Assembly (NCBI RefSeq): GCF_050389775.1
Contig: NZ_CP177144.1
Location: 1,674,001 to 1,738,000, forward strand
Source: Marinibacterium sp050389775
GTDB taxonomy: Bacteria > Pseudomonadota > Alphaproteobacteria > Rhodobacterales > Rhodobacteraceae
Direction of reading: 5' to 3'
Length of the DNA: 64,000 bases
Position numbers and translations under genes: made by a program. This document shows positions 51,802 through 61,322 of the stretch, one piece after another. Within the stretch, counting starts at the first letter, position 1; the number at the start of each line of letters is the position of its first letter. Under the pieces are notes generated by a model. The model worked only from the letters and a program-made list of their open reading frames with translations, was not told the DNA's origin and did no database searches.

Positions 51802-53214
51802 ATGATGACCAGATACCCCCGCGACATGATCGGATACGGGCCGACCCCGCCGGATCCGCAATGGCCGGGCGGCGCGAAGATCGCCGTGCAGATCGTGGTG
51901 AACTACGAGGAAGGCGGCGAGAACAACATCCTGCATGGCGATGCCGCGTCCGAGGCCTTTCTGTCGGAAATCGTCGGCGCCGCGCAATGGCCGGGCCAGC
52001 GCCACTGGAACATGGAATCGATCTATGAATACGGCGCGCGTGCCGGGTTCTGGCGGCTGTGGCGGATGATGAAGGACATCCCGGTCACGGTCTACGGCGT
52101 GGCCACGGCCCTGGCCCGCGGGCCCGAACAGGTGGCCGCGATGCAGGAGGCCAACTGGGAAATCGCCAGCCACGGGCTGAAATGGATCGAATTCAAGGAC
52201 ATGCCCGCCGACGAGGAACGGGCGATGCTGGACGAGGCCGTGCGCCTGCACACCGAGGTCGTGGGCGAGCGCCCGCGCGGCTGGTACCTGGGCCGGACCT
52301 CGATCAACACGGTCGAACTGGCCGCGGCCGAGGGCGGGTTTGCCTATATTGCCGACACCTACGACGACGATCTGCCCTACTGGAAGAAGATCGCCGGGCG
52401 CGACCAGCTAATCGTGCCCTACACGCTGGATGCCAACGACATGCGATTCGCCACGCCCCAGGGATTCAACTCGGGCGACCAGTATTTTGCCTACCTGCGC
52501 GATTCCTTCGACGTGCTCTATGCCGAGGGCATGGCCGGCGCGCCCAAGATGCTGTCGCTGGGTCTGCATTGCCGGCTGGTCGGCCGGCCGGGCCGGGCAG
52601 CGGCGCTGCAGCGGTTCCTGGATTACGTCAAGGGCCACGAGGGTGTGTGGTTTGCCACCCGCTTGCAGATCGCCGAACACTGGGCCCGGGTGCATCCGCC
52701 CGAAGACCGGCTGCGCCCGTCCGAGATGGACCGGGCGGCCTTTGTCGAGGCCTATGGCGGGATCTTCGAACATTCGCCCTGGATCGCCGAGGGGGCCTTT
52801 GAGCTGGAACTGGGCTATGCCCATGACAGCGCCGTGGGGCTGCAGAACGCGCTGGCCCGGGTGTTCCGCTCGGCCGGTGCGGAGCGCCGGATGGAGGTGC
52901 TGCGCGCCCATCCCGACCTGGCCGGCAAGCTGGCCGCGGCCCGGCGGCTGACGGCGGACTCGACGGCCGAACAGGCGTCGGCCGGGCTGGACGCGCTGAC
53001 CGATGCGGAACGGGCGGAGTTCACCGCGCTGAACGAGGCCTATACCGCGAAGTTCGGCTTTCCCTTCATCATTGCCGTGCGCGACCACGACAAGGCCGGC
53101 ATCCTGGCGGCCTTCCGGCGCCGGCTGGACCAGGACCGCGACAGCGAATTCGCCGAGGCCTGCAAGCAGGTCGAGCGCATCGCGCTGCTGCGGCTGAAGG
53201 CGATCCTGCCATGA
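51802..53214 (+). CDS. Fusion: allantoinase PuuE and OHCU decarboxylase
   Basis: A 470-residue bifunctional protein. Residues about 1-300 are a polysaccharide-deacetylase-fold allantoinase (PuuE): V-N-Y-E-E-G-G-E-N, W-E-I-A-S-H-G and G-W-Y-L-G-R-T-S. Residues about 310-470 are 2-oxo-4-hydroxy-4-carboxy-5-ureidoimidazoline decarboxylase: Y-G-G-I-F-E-H-S-P-W-I with the catalytic histidine, A-H-P-D-L-A-G-K-L, and F-G-F-P-F-I-I-A-V. The second domain makes S-allantoin and the first hydrolyses it to allantoate. The domain order is the reverse of the reaction order. ATG 51805 is an alternative start. Confidence 0.95.
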   Translation: MMTRYPRDMIGYGPTPPDPQWPGGAKIAVQIVVNYEEGGENNILHGDAASEAFLSEIVGAAQWPGQRHWNMESIYEYGARAGFWRLWRMMKDIPVTVYGVATALARGPEQVAAMQEANWEIASHGLKWIEFKDMPADEERAMLDEAVRLHTEVVGERPRGWYLGRTSINTVELAAAEGGFAYIADTYDDDLPYWKKIAGRDQLIVPYTLDANDMRFATPQGFNSGDQYFAYLRDSFDVLYAEGMAGAPKMLSLGLHCRLVGRPGRAAALQRFLDYVKGHEGVWFATRLQIAEHWARVHPPEDRLRPSEMDRAAFVEAYGGIFEHSPWIAEGAFELELGYAHDSAVGLQNALARVFRSAGAERRMEVLRAHPDLAGKLAAARRLTADSTAEQASAGLDALTDAERAEFTALNEAYTAKFGFPFIIAVRDHDKAGILAAFRRRLDQDRDSEFAEACKQVERIALLRLKAILP

Positions 53215-53699
53215 GCGACATTGTCATCGAACCGCTGAGCCAGGCGGCCTTTGCGCCCTTTGGCGACGTGCTGGACACGGCGGGCAGCCCCGACAAGGTG
53301 ATCAACCAGGGGCTTTGCGGGCGCTACCACGACCGGGCCACGCTGGATTTCGGCGACGGGCGGGCGGGGATTTCGGTCTTTGATGCCGAGCCCAGGGCGC
53401 TGCCCCTGGTGCTGGACATGGTCGAGCGTCATCCCGAGGGCAGCCAGGCCTTTGTGCCGATGTCGCGCAAGCCCTTCCTGGTGATCGTGGCGCCCGACGA
53501 GGACGGCCGGCCCGGCCGGCCCCGGGCCTTTCGCACCGCGCCGGGGCAGGGGGTGAACTATCACCGGGGCACCTGGCACGGGGTGCTGACGCCGCTCTTC
53601 GGGCCGGGGCTGTTTGCCGTGGTCGACCGGATCGGCGCGGGGGACAACCTGCAGGAACATTGGTTCGACACGCCCTACCGGGTGGTCGAGGCGCCCTGA
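53211..53699 (+). CDS. allA: Ureidoglycolate lyase
   Basis: A 162-residue AllA-family protein: A-F-A-P-F-G-D-V-L-D, then N-Q-G-L-C-G-R-Y-H-D, E-R-H-P-E-G-S-Q-A-F-V-P near residue 75, and N-Y-H-R-G-T-W-H-G-V-L near 117 with metal-ligand histidines. It splits ureidoglycolate into glyoxylate and urea. The start overlaps the PuuE fusion stop by 4 bases, so the two are co-translated. Confidence 0.95.
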   Translation: MSDIVIEPLSQAAFAPFGDVLDTAGSPDKVINQGLCGRYHDRATLDFGDGRAGISVFDAEPRALPLVLDMVERHPEGSQAFVPMSRKPFLVIVAPDEDGRPGRPRAFRTAPGQGVNYHRGTWHGVLTPLFGPGLFAVVDRIGAGDNLQEHWFDTPYRVVEAP

Positions 53700-53762
53700 G
53701 CGCCCGGCCGCCGGACCGGGGCGGAAGAGGGATGCGCAGGGCCGGCCGAACCGGCCCGCGCA

Positions 53763-53801
53763 AGGTAACGATGACGAAAAGACGTGCGAGGTAACGATGA
53801 C
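53763..53801 (+). repeat. Short direct repeat upstream of the purine permease
   Basis: AGGTAACGATGAC occurs at 53763-53775 and again at 53789-53801, 26 bases apart, with similar GAAAAGACG/AAGACG tails. Each copy looks like a ribosome-binding site plus ATG; the actual permease start is the ATG at 53823. Confidence 0.6.
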
Positions 53802-53822
53802 AAGACGAAAGGAACAGGGACG

Positions 53823-55217
53823 ATGACCGCTTCAATCGGAACGCCGGAACAGCTGAGGGATCCGGATTACACGCCACCGCTCTACAAGGCCGTGCCGCTG
53901 GGCATCCAGCACGTGCTGGCCATGTTCGTCAGCAACGTGACCCCGGCGATCATCGTGGCCGGCGTGGCGGGCTTCGGCTTTGGGTCGAACTCGCCCGATT
54001 TCCCCGAACTGCTCTACATGATCCAGATGTCGATGCTGTTCGCCGGCATCGCCACCCTGTTGCAGACGATCACCATCGGGCCGATCGGCGCGGGGCTGCC
54101 CATCGTGCAGGGCACGTCCTTTGCCTTTCTGCCGATCATGATCCCGCTGGTCGCGGGCAAGGGTGTCGACGGGCTGGCCGCGCTGTTCACCGGCGTGCTG
54201 ATCGGCGGGATCTTCCATGCCTGCCTGGGCTTTGTCATCGGCAAGATCCGCTTTGCCCTGCCGCCGCTGGTCACCGGGCTGGTGGTGCTGATGATCGGGC
54301 TGGCGCTGGTCAAGGTGGGCATCGAATATGCCGCCGGGGGCGTGCCGGCCAAGGCCGGGGGTGCGGCCGAATACGGCGGCATCCTCAACTGGTTCATCGC
54401 GCTTTTCGTCATTGTCGTCACCCTGGTGGTCAAGTTCTTCACCCGGGGCATGCTGTCGATCTCGGCCGTCCTGGTCGGCATCGCGGCGGGCTATGTCCTG
54501 TCGATCATCACCGGCGTTCTGCCGGTCTCGGCGATCACCGGCAGCTGGGAGCGCGCGGCGGCCTTTGCCCTGCCGCAGCCGTTCAAATACGGGTTCGAGC
54601 TGTCCTTCGCGGCGATCGTGGGCTTTTGCCTGATGGCTTTTGTCTCGGCGGTGGAAACCGTCGGCGATGTCTCGGGGATCTGCAAGGGCGGGGCCGGGCG
54701 CGAGGCGACCGACAAGGAAATCGAGGGCGCGACCTTTGCCGACGGGGTGGGCACGGCCGTGGCCGGCATCTTCGGAGGCATGCCCAACACCTCGTTCAGC
54801 CAGAACGTCGGGCTGATCGCCATGACCGGCGTGATGAGCCGCCACGTGGTGACCATCGGCGGGGTCTTCCTGATCATCTGCGGGCTGGTGCCCAAGGTCG
54901 GCGCGGTGATCCGCACGGTGCCCATCGAGGTGCTGGGCGGCGGCGTCGTGGTCATGTTCGGCATGGTCGCCGCGGCGGGCGTGTCGATGCTGGCCGAAGT
55001 GGTCTGGAACCGGCGCAACATGGTGATCTTTGCCCTGGCCCTGTCGATCGGGCTGGGCCTGCAGCTGGAGGTGCTGAACACCGCGCCGGGGGCGACCAAT
55101 GCCCTGCAGTACCTGCCCGACACCCTGCGCATCCTGGGCGCATCGGGCATCCTGCCCGCCGCCCTGATCGCCATCGTTCTGAACCTGGTCCTGCCCGAGG
55201 AGATCGGCGAGGTCTGA
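53823..55217 (+). CDS. NCS2-family urate/xanthine permease
   Basis: A 464-residue membrane transporter with about 12-14 hydrophobic segments. Family marks: V-Q-G-T-S-F-A-F near residue 95, a V-E-T-V-G-D-V-S-G segment near 280 and the NCS2 signature S-Q-N-V-G-L-I-A-M-T-G near 325. The Q-N-x-G-x4-T-G form, and its place beside the uricolytic genes, suggest a proton-coupled urate (UacT-like) or xanthine permease rather than a uracil carrier. The start at 53823 follows AGGAACAGGGA. Confidence 0.9.
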   Translation: MTASIGTPEQLRDPDYTPPLYKAVPLGIQHVLAMFVSNVTPAIIVAGVAGFGFGSNSPDFPELLYMIQMSMLFAGIATLLQTITIGPIGAGLPIVQGTSFAFLPIMIPLVAGKGVDGLAALFTGVLIGGIFHACLGFVIGKIRFALPPLVTGLVVLMIGLALVKVGIEYAAGGVPAKAGGAAEYGGILNWFIALFVIVVTLVVKFFTRGMLSISAVLVGIAAGYVLSIITGVLPVSAITGSWERAAAFALPQPFKYGFELSFAAIVGFCLMAFVSAVETVGDVSGICKGGAGREATDKEIEGATFADGVGTAVAGIFGGMPNTSFSQNVGLIAMTGVMSRHVVTIGGVFLIICGLVPKVGAVIRTVPIEVLGGGVVVMFGMVAAAGVSMLAEVVWNRRNMVIFALALSIGLGLQLEVLNTAPGATNALQYLPDTLRILGASGILPAALIAIVLNLVLPEEIGEV

Positions 55218-55222
55218 GGCCA

Positions 55223-55263
55223 GTGCCGCCCCCCGGTCCCTGCCTTGGACCGGGGGGCGGCAC
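55223..55263. terminator. Long GC-rich hairpin between convergent genes
   Basis: A perfect 17-bp stem (55223-55239 with 55247-55263) with a 7-base loop starts 5 bases after the permease stop and faces the stop of the Hint gene on the other strand. No T-tract is present, but stability and position make termination in both directions likely. Confidence 0.7.
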
Positions 55264-55283
55264 GTACGTGGCCCGAGGGCCGA

Positions 55284-56345
55284 TCAGGCGGCCGTGCTGC
55301 GGCCCAGCCGGGCGCGGATGGCCGGGGGCACCAGCCGGGCCGAGGAAATGCGCGGCGCGCGCATCTCGGAGATGACCCGGTCCTGGCCATAGCGGGCCCG
55401 GTACTCGGCGTAATTGGCAAAGACCTGGCGTCCGACGTAGTCGATATAGGTCTCGGCCGGTGCGCCATTGGCCAGGATCACGTCATGGGCCTGGGTTTCG
55501 ACATGGTAATAGGTCATCCGCTCGGGCAGGCTGTCGACGGGCGGGGTCACGATCGACGTGCCGTTGACCAGCGCCCCGGCATTGATCGCCAGCCCGTCGA
55601 TCATCAGCGCATGATCGGCCGTCAGCACGAGATCGGCATGGGGCACGCCCGGGCCGAGCGCCCCGGCCCGGACATGGACCGGCAGGAACCGGTCGACCGG
55701 CCGGGTGAACATCTTGTGCGCCGTGAACACGCCCAGCCAGAGCACCGTCGTCTGTCCGCCGTCGGCGGTGCAGACGACATCCCCGGCACGCAGCGTCTCG
55801 ACCGCGACCTCGCCGCCGGGCGTGGCGATCCGGGTGCCGGCGGCAAAACAGGCCGAGGGATCGGCCGGGCCGGTGGTCACGCTGCCGTCGGGGGCGACGA
55901 TGAACGGGCCTTCGCCCGGCTGGAACGCATCGCCCTCGACCACGCCCGAGGCGATGACCGTGTCGACATCGTCGCCGTTGAGCGCGCCGCCGGAAAAGGT
56001 CGTGTCGCCGGGCGCGGTGTTGCTGCCGAAGATCAGGACGCTTTCGGCGGTGCCGCTGTCATCCAGCACGGCCACGGCGAAGTTCTGGCCGTTGCCGGCC
56101 GTCAGGTCGCCGGTGATCTGGTAGGTGTAATAATCATAGCCGCCTTCGGTCAGGGTATCGGTCGGCGTGGCGGTGTCGAGGTCGATGGTGAAGGCATTGT
56201 CGAGCTGGGCGGAATTGGCATTGCGGGAATCGTAGAACTCGATGCTGCCCGAGGGCGTTTCGCCGGTGGGCACGCGGATCTGGACGAAATACTCGGGGGT
56301 GGTGCCGTCGCTGTCGACGTCAAGCTGGGAAATCTGGGCGGCCAT
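55284..56345 (-). CDS. Hint-domain protein
   Basis: A 353-residue protein with a C-terminal Hint module like the self-processing domains of hedgehog proteins and inteins. The catalytic start is C-F-A-A-G-T-R-I-A-T-P-G-G near residue 190, followed by R-A-G-D-V-V and later D-H-A-L-M-I and a T-Y-Y-H-V-E segment. The N-terminal half is Asp/Thr/Gly-rich, without a signal peptide. Such Hint_2 proteins are frequent in Rhodobacterales, often in secreted proteins. AAGGTG before ATG 56345 supports the start. Self-cleavage is possible; the role is unknown. Confidence 0.82.
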   Translation of the reverse strand: MAAQISQLDVDSDGTTPEYFVQIRVPTGETPSGSIEFYDSRNANSAQLDNAFTIDLDTATPTDTLTEGGYDYYTYQITGDLTAGNGQNFAVAVLDDSGTAESVLIFGSNTAPGDTTFSGGALNGDDVDTVIASGVVEGDAFQPGEGPFIVAPDGSVTTGPADPSACFAAGTRIATPGGEVAVETLRAGDVVCTADGGQTTVLWLGVFTAHKMFTRPVDRFLPVHVRAGALGPGVPHADLVLTADHALMIDGLAINAGALVNGTSIVTPPVDSLPERMTYYHVETQAHDVILANGAPAETYIDYVGRQVFANYAEYRARYGQDRVISEMRAPRISSARLVPPAIRARLGRSTAA

Positions 56346-56780
56346 GGGACACCTTTCGGAACTGGTTACGAAACAGGGATGAGGCAACGGGCCTGGCACG
56401 GGGCTGGGCACGTCTGGGTACTGGGAACGTCGATTTGCCGGTCGTGCTGGCTGGGGCCCGGGGGCCGTGGCGTCGTGGCAATTTGGTCGTCAGGGGCGGG
56501 CCGAGGCCCGGTGGTCCGTCAACGGCGCCCCGGCCGGTCGGCAGGGGCGGGTGGTCGCCCGCAATATCGCGGAAGAACACGACAAAACGGTGTCAGGCCG
56601 ATCCTGGCCTGTCCATGAAAAAATCGGGATAACCGTGCCGGGCGGCACATTTTCGCCCGCAGGCGGCGCGGGCTTGGTCACCTGGCCGCCCGGCCGGCGG
56701 GCCGCGGCGGGTATCGGGGAGGGCGCCTGTCCCGCGCCGGGTAGGATGGGTGCAAGCACCCATCCTACGGGAGCCCGGGC
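56346..56780. other. Gene-free spacer downstream of allE
   Basis: 435 bases of GC-rich sequence between the Hint gene start and the allE stop. It should hold the Hint promoter. The only structured element is the palindrome at 56741-56768. Overlapping frames here have no recognisable features. Confidence 0.6.
56741..56768. repeat. Palindromic element after allE
   Basis: A perfect 13-bp inverted repeat GTAGGATGGGTGC/GCACCCATCCTAC with an AA loop, 13 bases after the allE stop on the minus strand. It starts GTAGG like the palindromes in cobG and cobN, suggesting a related family. It could work as a terminator for allE, though no T-tract follows. Confidence 0.75.
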
Positions 56781-57617
<837 letters not shown>

Positions 57618-57888
57618 GGGTCTCCTGGCTTCGAGGGGCGACATCGGGGTGACATCTGGATCCTTGGGCCGCCGGGCGGGCGAGGCCGGCCGCCGGCCCG
57701 GTGCGCGTCGGAAACGGCGGCAAGGGACCGGGCAACGGGCCGGCCAACGGGCGGGCCGGGCGGCTTTCGACCAGATACGACCCTGCGGGCGCGTCTTGCA
57801 AGGCCCCGGGGCAATTGTCGGTTTGACCGTGGCCGGGGGGATGCTAACCATGGGACAGAATTGACGATCAGACAGGGTGACGACGATC

Positions 57889-58299
57889 ATGGGCAAGTTT
57901 TTGGCAGCCACGGGGCGCCGCCCCGGGCCGGGTTCGGCCGCGGGGCTTGGCCTGGGCGTGGTGACGGGCCTGATGATGGGCCTGATGATGGCGCCGACCG
58001 GGGCCGAGGCGCGGTCGATGGCCGACACGCTGCGGCGCACCGGGCTGACCCAGCAGGACATTTCGATCATGACCGCCGCCGCGGCGCCGCTCTACCGCGA
58101 GGGCACGCCGAAGGTCGGGGCCGAGAGCGAATGGTCCAACCCCGACAGCGGGGCGAGCGGCAAGTCGCTGCTGGTGTCCTTTGCCGACGGCTGCGCCGAC
58201 ATCCGGCACGTCGTGATCACCCAGCGCCGGCCCGAACCGCAGGACTTCGTGTTCCGCAACTGCAAGACCGCCGACGGCAGCTGGGTTCTGACCCCGTGA
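57889..58299 (+). CDS. Small secreted protein of unknown function
   Basis: A 136-residue protein with an N-terminal hydrophobic segment (G-L-G-L-G-V-V-T-G-L-M-M-G) ending near G-A-E-A, consistent with a signal peptide. The mature part has two cysteines (D-G-C-A-D and R-N-C-K-T) that may pair, and ends D-G-S-W-V-L-T-P, a pattern seen in small surface-antigen-like proteins. I do not recognise the family with confidence. GTG 57877 is an alternative start. The 271-base spacer to allE should hold divergent promoters. Confidence 0.7.
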   Translation: MGKFLAATGRRPGPGSAAGLGLGVVTGLMMGLMMAPTGAEARSMADTLRRTGLTQQDISIMTAAAAPLYREGTPKVGAESEWSNPDSGASGKSLLVSFADGCADIRHVVITQRRPEPQDFVFRNCKTADGSWVLTP

Positions 58300-58520
58300 T
58301 TGCGCCCCGGCCGCAGCCCCCGGTGGTGCCGGGCCGCAAGGGCCCGGGCCGGGGCGGGCCGGATGCCGCCTGCCGCCCGGGCCGTGCCGCACCGACCTTT
58401 CACCCGGACGGGGCCGCGCGGGCCCCGGGCCGGCGGTTCTGAACCGGCCAGGCCCGTTCCCCTTCCAGGCCGGGCCGTTGCCATTTCCCCCATCCAACCG
58501 ATCCAAGGAGGCCGGGTGCC

Positions 58521-59054
58521 ATGTCCGAAACCGAGCCCACCGCGGCGAGCAGCGGGGCGCTGAACCCCTTGGCGCCCGATCATCTGCCCTATTTCATCCC
58601 CGGCCCCGACGGATCGGACCCGATGATGCACACGGCGATCTATTTCCTGATCTTCTTCGCCTTTGTCGGCGGGGTGCTCTACCTGCACATGCATTCGCTG
58701 CCCGAGCGGATGTCGCATGGCCACAGCCGGACCCAGTTCCAGATCGTGGCCATCCTGGCGCTGCTGGCGCTGTTCACCCATGAAAACATCTTCTGGATCA
58801 TCGCGCTCTTGCTGGCGGCCACGACGCTGCCCGATTTCCTGACGCCGGTGACATCCGGCGCGCGGTCGCTGGCCAGCCTGGCCGGGCGGCTCTACGAGGG
58901 CGACGAGCCGCGCGAGGATGACATCGGCCACGTGCCGGGCACGCCAGTGTCACACGGCACGTCGCAGGGCCGGCCGGCCGGCGATACGGCACCGGGGACC
59001 ACGGGGGCCGGCGCGGCGGAGCCGGGCCATGACACGCGCGGGGAGAAGGGCTGA
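58521..59054 (+). CDS. Small inner-membrane protein encoded with a HlyD-type protein
   Basis: A 177-residue protein with two hydrophobic segments: residues about 36-56 (H-T-A-I-Y-F-L-I-F-F-A-F) and about 73-105. A hydrophilic, Gly/Pro/Thr-rich tail follows. No catalytic motif is visible. The next gene, a HlyD-family protein, begins 4 bases later, and such pairs resemble E. coli YiaW-YiaV. AAGGAGG at about 58504 gives a good ribosome-binding site. It probably supports the neighbour's envelope function. Confidence 0.8.
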   Translation: MSETEPTAASSGALNPLAPDHLPYFIPGPDGSDPMMHTAIYFLIFFAFVGGVLYLHMHSLPERMSHGHSRTQFQIVAILALLALFTHENIFWIIALLLAATTLPDFLTPVTSGARSLASLAGRLYEGDEPREDDIGHVPGTPVSHGTSQGRPAGDTAPGTTGAGAAEPGHDTRGEKG

Positions 59055-59057
59055 GCC

Positions 59058-60302
59058 ATGCTGGAATTCACTGTCTGTTCGATGCTCACCATCCTGCCCG
59101 ATTACCTGATCCGGCATTACGTGCAGGGCAAGCGCATCGGCCACGAGATCACGCTTTACTCGGTCTGGTTCGAACTGCGCTACGGCATCACCGGCTGCGC
59201 CATCCTGACCCTGTCGCTGATCACCGTGGTGTTCTTTTTCCATCCGGCGGCCAGCAGCGTGACGGCGGTGTTTCGCACCGTGACCATCCTGCCCCAGACC
59301 GGCGGGCGGGTGGCCGAGGTGATGGTCACCAACAACGAACATATCGAGGCCGGAGACGTGATCTTCCGGCTCGATGACGCGCGCCAGCAATCGGCGCTGG
59401 AAACGGCGCAATCGCGGCTGAACGAGATCGATGCCGAGATCGTCATGGCCGCGGCCGACCTGCAGGCGGCCACGGCCACGGTGGCCCAGGCCGTGGCGCT
59501 GCAGAACGAATACGAGACCGAACTGGCGCGGACGCAGCAGCTGATGGACCGGGGTTCGTCGGCGGTCAGCCAGCAGGAGCTGGACCGGCAAAGGGCCAGG
59601 GCCGAGGCCCAGGCTGCGGCCGTCGAGGCGGCGCGCAGCCAGGAAAGCAGCGCGCGGGCCCGGGTCGAGACGCTGTTGCCGGCCCAGCGGGCCAGCGCCG
59701 ACGCCGCCGTGCGCCAGGCCCAGGTCGAGCTGGATTTCACCGTGGTGCGGGCCGGCACGGCCGGGATCCTGGAGCAGTTTGCCCTGCAGCCGGGGGATTA
59801 CGTGTCGTCGGTGCTGCGCCCGGCGGGGATCATCGTGCCCGATGGCGCTGCGTCGGGCCACATGCGGATGCAGGCGGCCTTTACCCAGCTGGCCGCGCCG
59901 GTGCTGAAGGAAGGCATGGTGGCCGAGGTGCTGTGTGCCTCGGTGCCCTTCAAGATCATCCCGATGGTGATCGTCAGCCGCCAGGAGGTGATCAAGGGCG
60001 GCGAGCTGCGGCCGACCGACCAGCTGGTCGACCTGACCCAGCGCCAGCCCGGCGGGTCGATCCTGGTAGGGATGGAGCCGCTCTATGAAGGCGGGATGGA
60101 CGATGTGATCCCCGGATCGACCTGTGCGGCCAATGCCTATACCGATTACCACGACCGGCTGGAGCATGACGACAGCCTGTCGACCTTCCAGTTCGTGGCG
60201 TTCCACGTGGTCGACACGGTGGCGCTTGTGCATGCCTTCATCCTGCGCATCCAGGCGCTGCTGCTGCCGGTCCGCACGCTGGTCCTGAGCGGCGAGCATT
60301 GA
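59058..60302 (+). CDS. HlyD/EmrA-family membrane fusion protein
   Basis: A 414-residue protein with a single transmembrane segment (about 50-70) followed by the periplasmic adaptor pattern: P-Q-T-G-G-R-V-A-E-V lipoyl half, a coiled coil of about 120 residues rich in Ala/Glu/Gln/Arg (about 110-215), then the second half-lipoyl F-T-V-V-R-A-G-T-A-G. Both the N- and C-terminal extensions are hydrophobic, as in YiaV/YibH-type proteins. No transporter or outer-membrane channel gene is adjacent, so its export partner is unknown. Confidence 0.88.
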   Translation: MLEFTVCSMLTILPDYLIRHYVQGKRIGHEITLYSVWFELRYGITGCAILTLSLITVVFFFHPAASSVTAVFRTVTILPQTGGRVAEVMVTNNEHIEAGDVIFRLDDARQQSALETAQSRLNEIDAEIVMAAADLQAATATVAQAVALQNEYETELARTQQLMDRGSSAVSQQELDRQRARAEAQAAAVEAARSQESSARARVETLLPAQRASADAAVRQAQVELDFTVVRAGTAGILEQFALQPGDYVSSVLRPAGIIVPDGAASGHMRMQAAFTQLAAPVLKEGMVAEVLCASVPFKIIPMVIVSRQEVIKGGELRPTDQLVDLTQRQPGGSILVGMEPLYEGGMDDVIPGSTCAANAYTDYHDRLEHDDSLSTFQFVAFHVVDTVALVHAFILRIQALLLPVRTLVLSGEH

Positions 60303-60653
60303 CGGATCGCGGCGCCCCTTGGCGGGGCGCCGACGGTGTGAGGGCAGGGAAGGAACGGGGCCGGTCTGTCCGGTCGCGGGGTGCCGAGCGAGCCGGTGGC
60401 TGGTGTTGGTGTGCATCTGCGGCGTGTCGGGCGTGACATCGTGGGTGTGCGTCGGCCTGCGGGCGGCCCGTCATGCGTGGCAGGTGGTCACGCGCGGCAG
60501 GTGGGCCGGGACGGCATGTGGCCCGGCGATGCCCTTGGCGCGCAGGAACGGCGGCGCGCCGGTGGAGAGGTGAGAGGGGGGCGCTGCCCCCGTCCTCCGT
60601 TGGAGGACTCCCCCGGGAATACTTGAGAAGAGAAAGAAGCAGGAGGGGGCGCG
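60303..60653. other. Gene-free spacer before the glutathione transferase gene
   Basis: A 351-base GC-rich gap. Only the structured element at 60577-60642 and the adjacent GGAGG ribosome-binding site stand out. No gene is supported. Confidence 0.6.
60577..60642 (+). repeat. Dispersed intergenic element, copy 2 (two hairpins plus purine-rich tail)
   Basis: Hairpin GGGGGC-GCT-GCCCCC (60577-60591) is followed at once by GTCCTCC-GTT-GGAGGAC (60592-60608). Then come CCCCCGGGAATACTTGA and the purine-rich GAAGAGAAAGAAGCAG (60627-60642), the last 16 bases identical to 36581-36596. The element ends next to GGAGG before the GST gene and may carry its ribosome-binding site or a regulatory fold. Confidence 0.75.
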
Positions 60654-61307
60654 ATGCTGACACTTTGGGGACGGGCGACATCGTCGAATGTGCAGGCGGT
60701 GATGTGGGGCCTGGAGGAGATGGGTCTGGAGGTGCGGCGGATCGATGCCGGGGGCCGGTTCGGCGGGCTGGATGATCCGGCCTATCGCGAGATGAACCCG
60801 ATGGGATTGGTGCCGGTATTGAAGGATGGCGACGGGCCGGCGCTGTTCGAAAGCGCGGCGATCCTGCGTTATCTCTGGGGAACATATGGCCGGGCGCCGT
60901 TCCGGCCCGACGATGCGGGCGACCGGGCCGTGGTGGATGTCTGGGCGGAATGGGGCAAGCACGTGTTGTGCGGGGCCTTTACCGTGCCGGTCTTCTGGGC
61001 ACATTGGCGCACGCCGGAAGAGGACCGCGACACGGCGGCCGTGGCCGCGGCGGTGGCGCGGTTCGAGGCGCTGCTGGAGATCGTGGCGCCGCGCATCGAT
61101 CGCGGGGGCTTCGTGGTGGGCGACCGGCTGAGCCTGGCCGATATCTGGGTCGGCCACGTGCTCTATCGTTATTTCACGCTGGATATCGAACGGGCGGCAC
61201 CGCCGGCGATCGAGGCCTATTACCGCAGGCTCTGCGACCGGCCGGGCTATGCGACCCATGTCATGGTGAATTACGACGAGCTGAAGGGCGTGCGGCGCAG
61301 CGGCTGA
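60654..61307 (+). CDS. Glutathione S-transferase
   Basis: A 217-residue GST-fold protein. Residues about 1-80 are the thioredoxin-like domain: G-R-A-T-S-S-N-V-Q places the catalytic serine near residue 10, then N-P-M-G-L-V-P-V-L with the cis-proline and F-E-S-A-A-I-L-R-Y-L, the glutathione gamma-glutamyl site. The C-terminal helical domain has D-R-L-S-L-A-D-I-W-V-G near 160. A general detoxification or GSH-dependent lyase role; the substrate is unknown. Confidence 0.92.
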   Translation: MLTLWGRATSSNVQAVMWGLEEMGLEVRRIDAGGRFGGLDDPAYREMNPMGLVPVLKDGDGPALFESAAILRYLWGTYGRAPFRPDDAGDRAVVDVWAEWGKHVLCGAFTVPVFWAHWRTPEEDRDTAAVAAAVARFEALLEIVAPRIDRGGFVVGDRLSLADIWVGHVLYRYFTLDIERAAPPAIEAYYRRLCDRPGYATHVMVNYDELKGVRRSG

Positions 61308-61322
61308 GGCCCTGGTCGCCGC

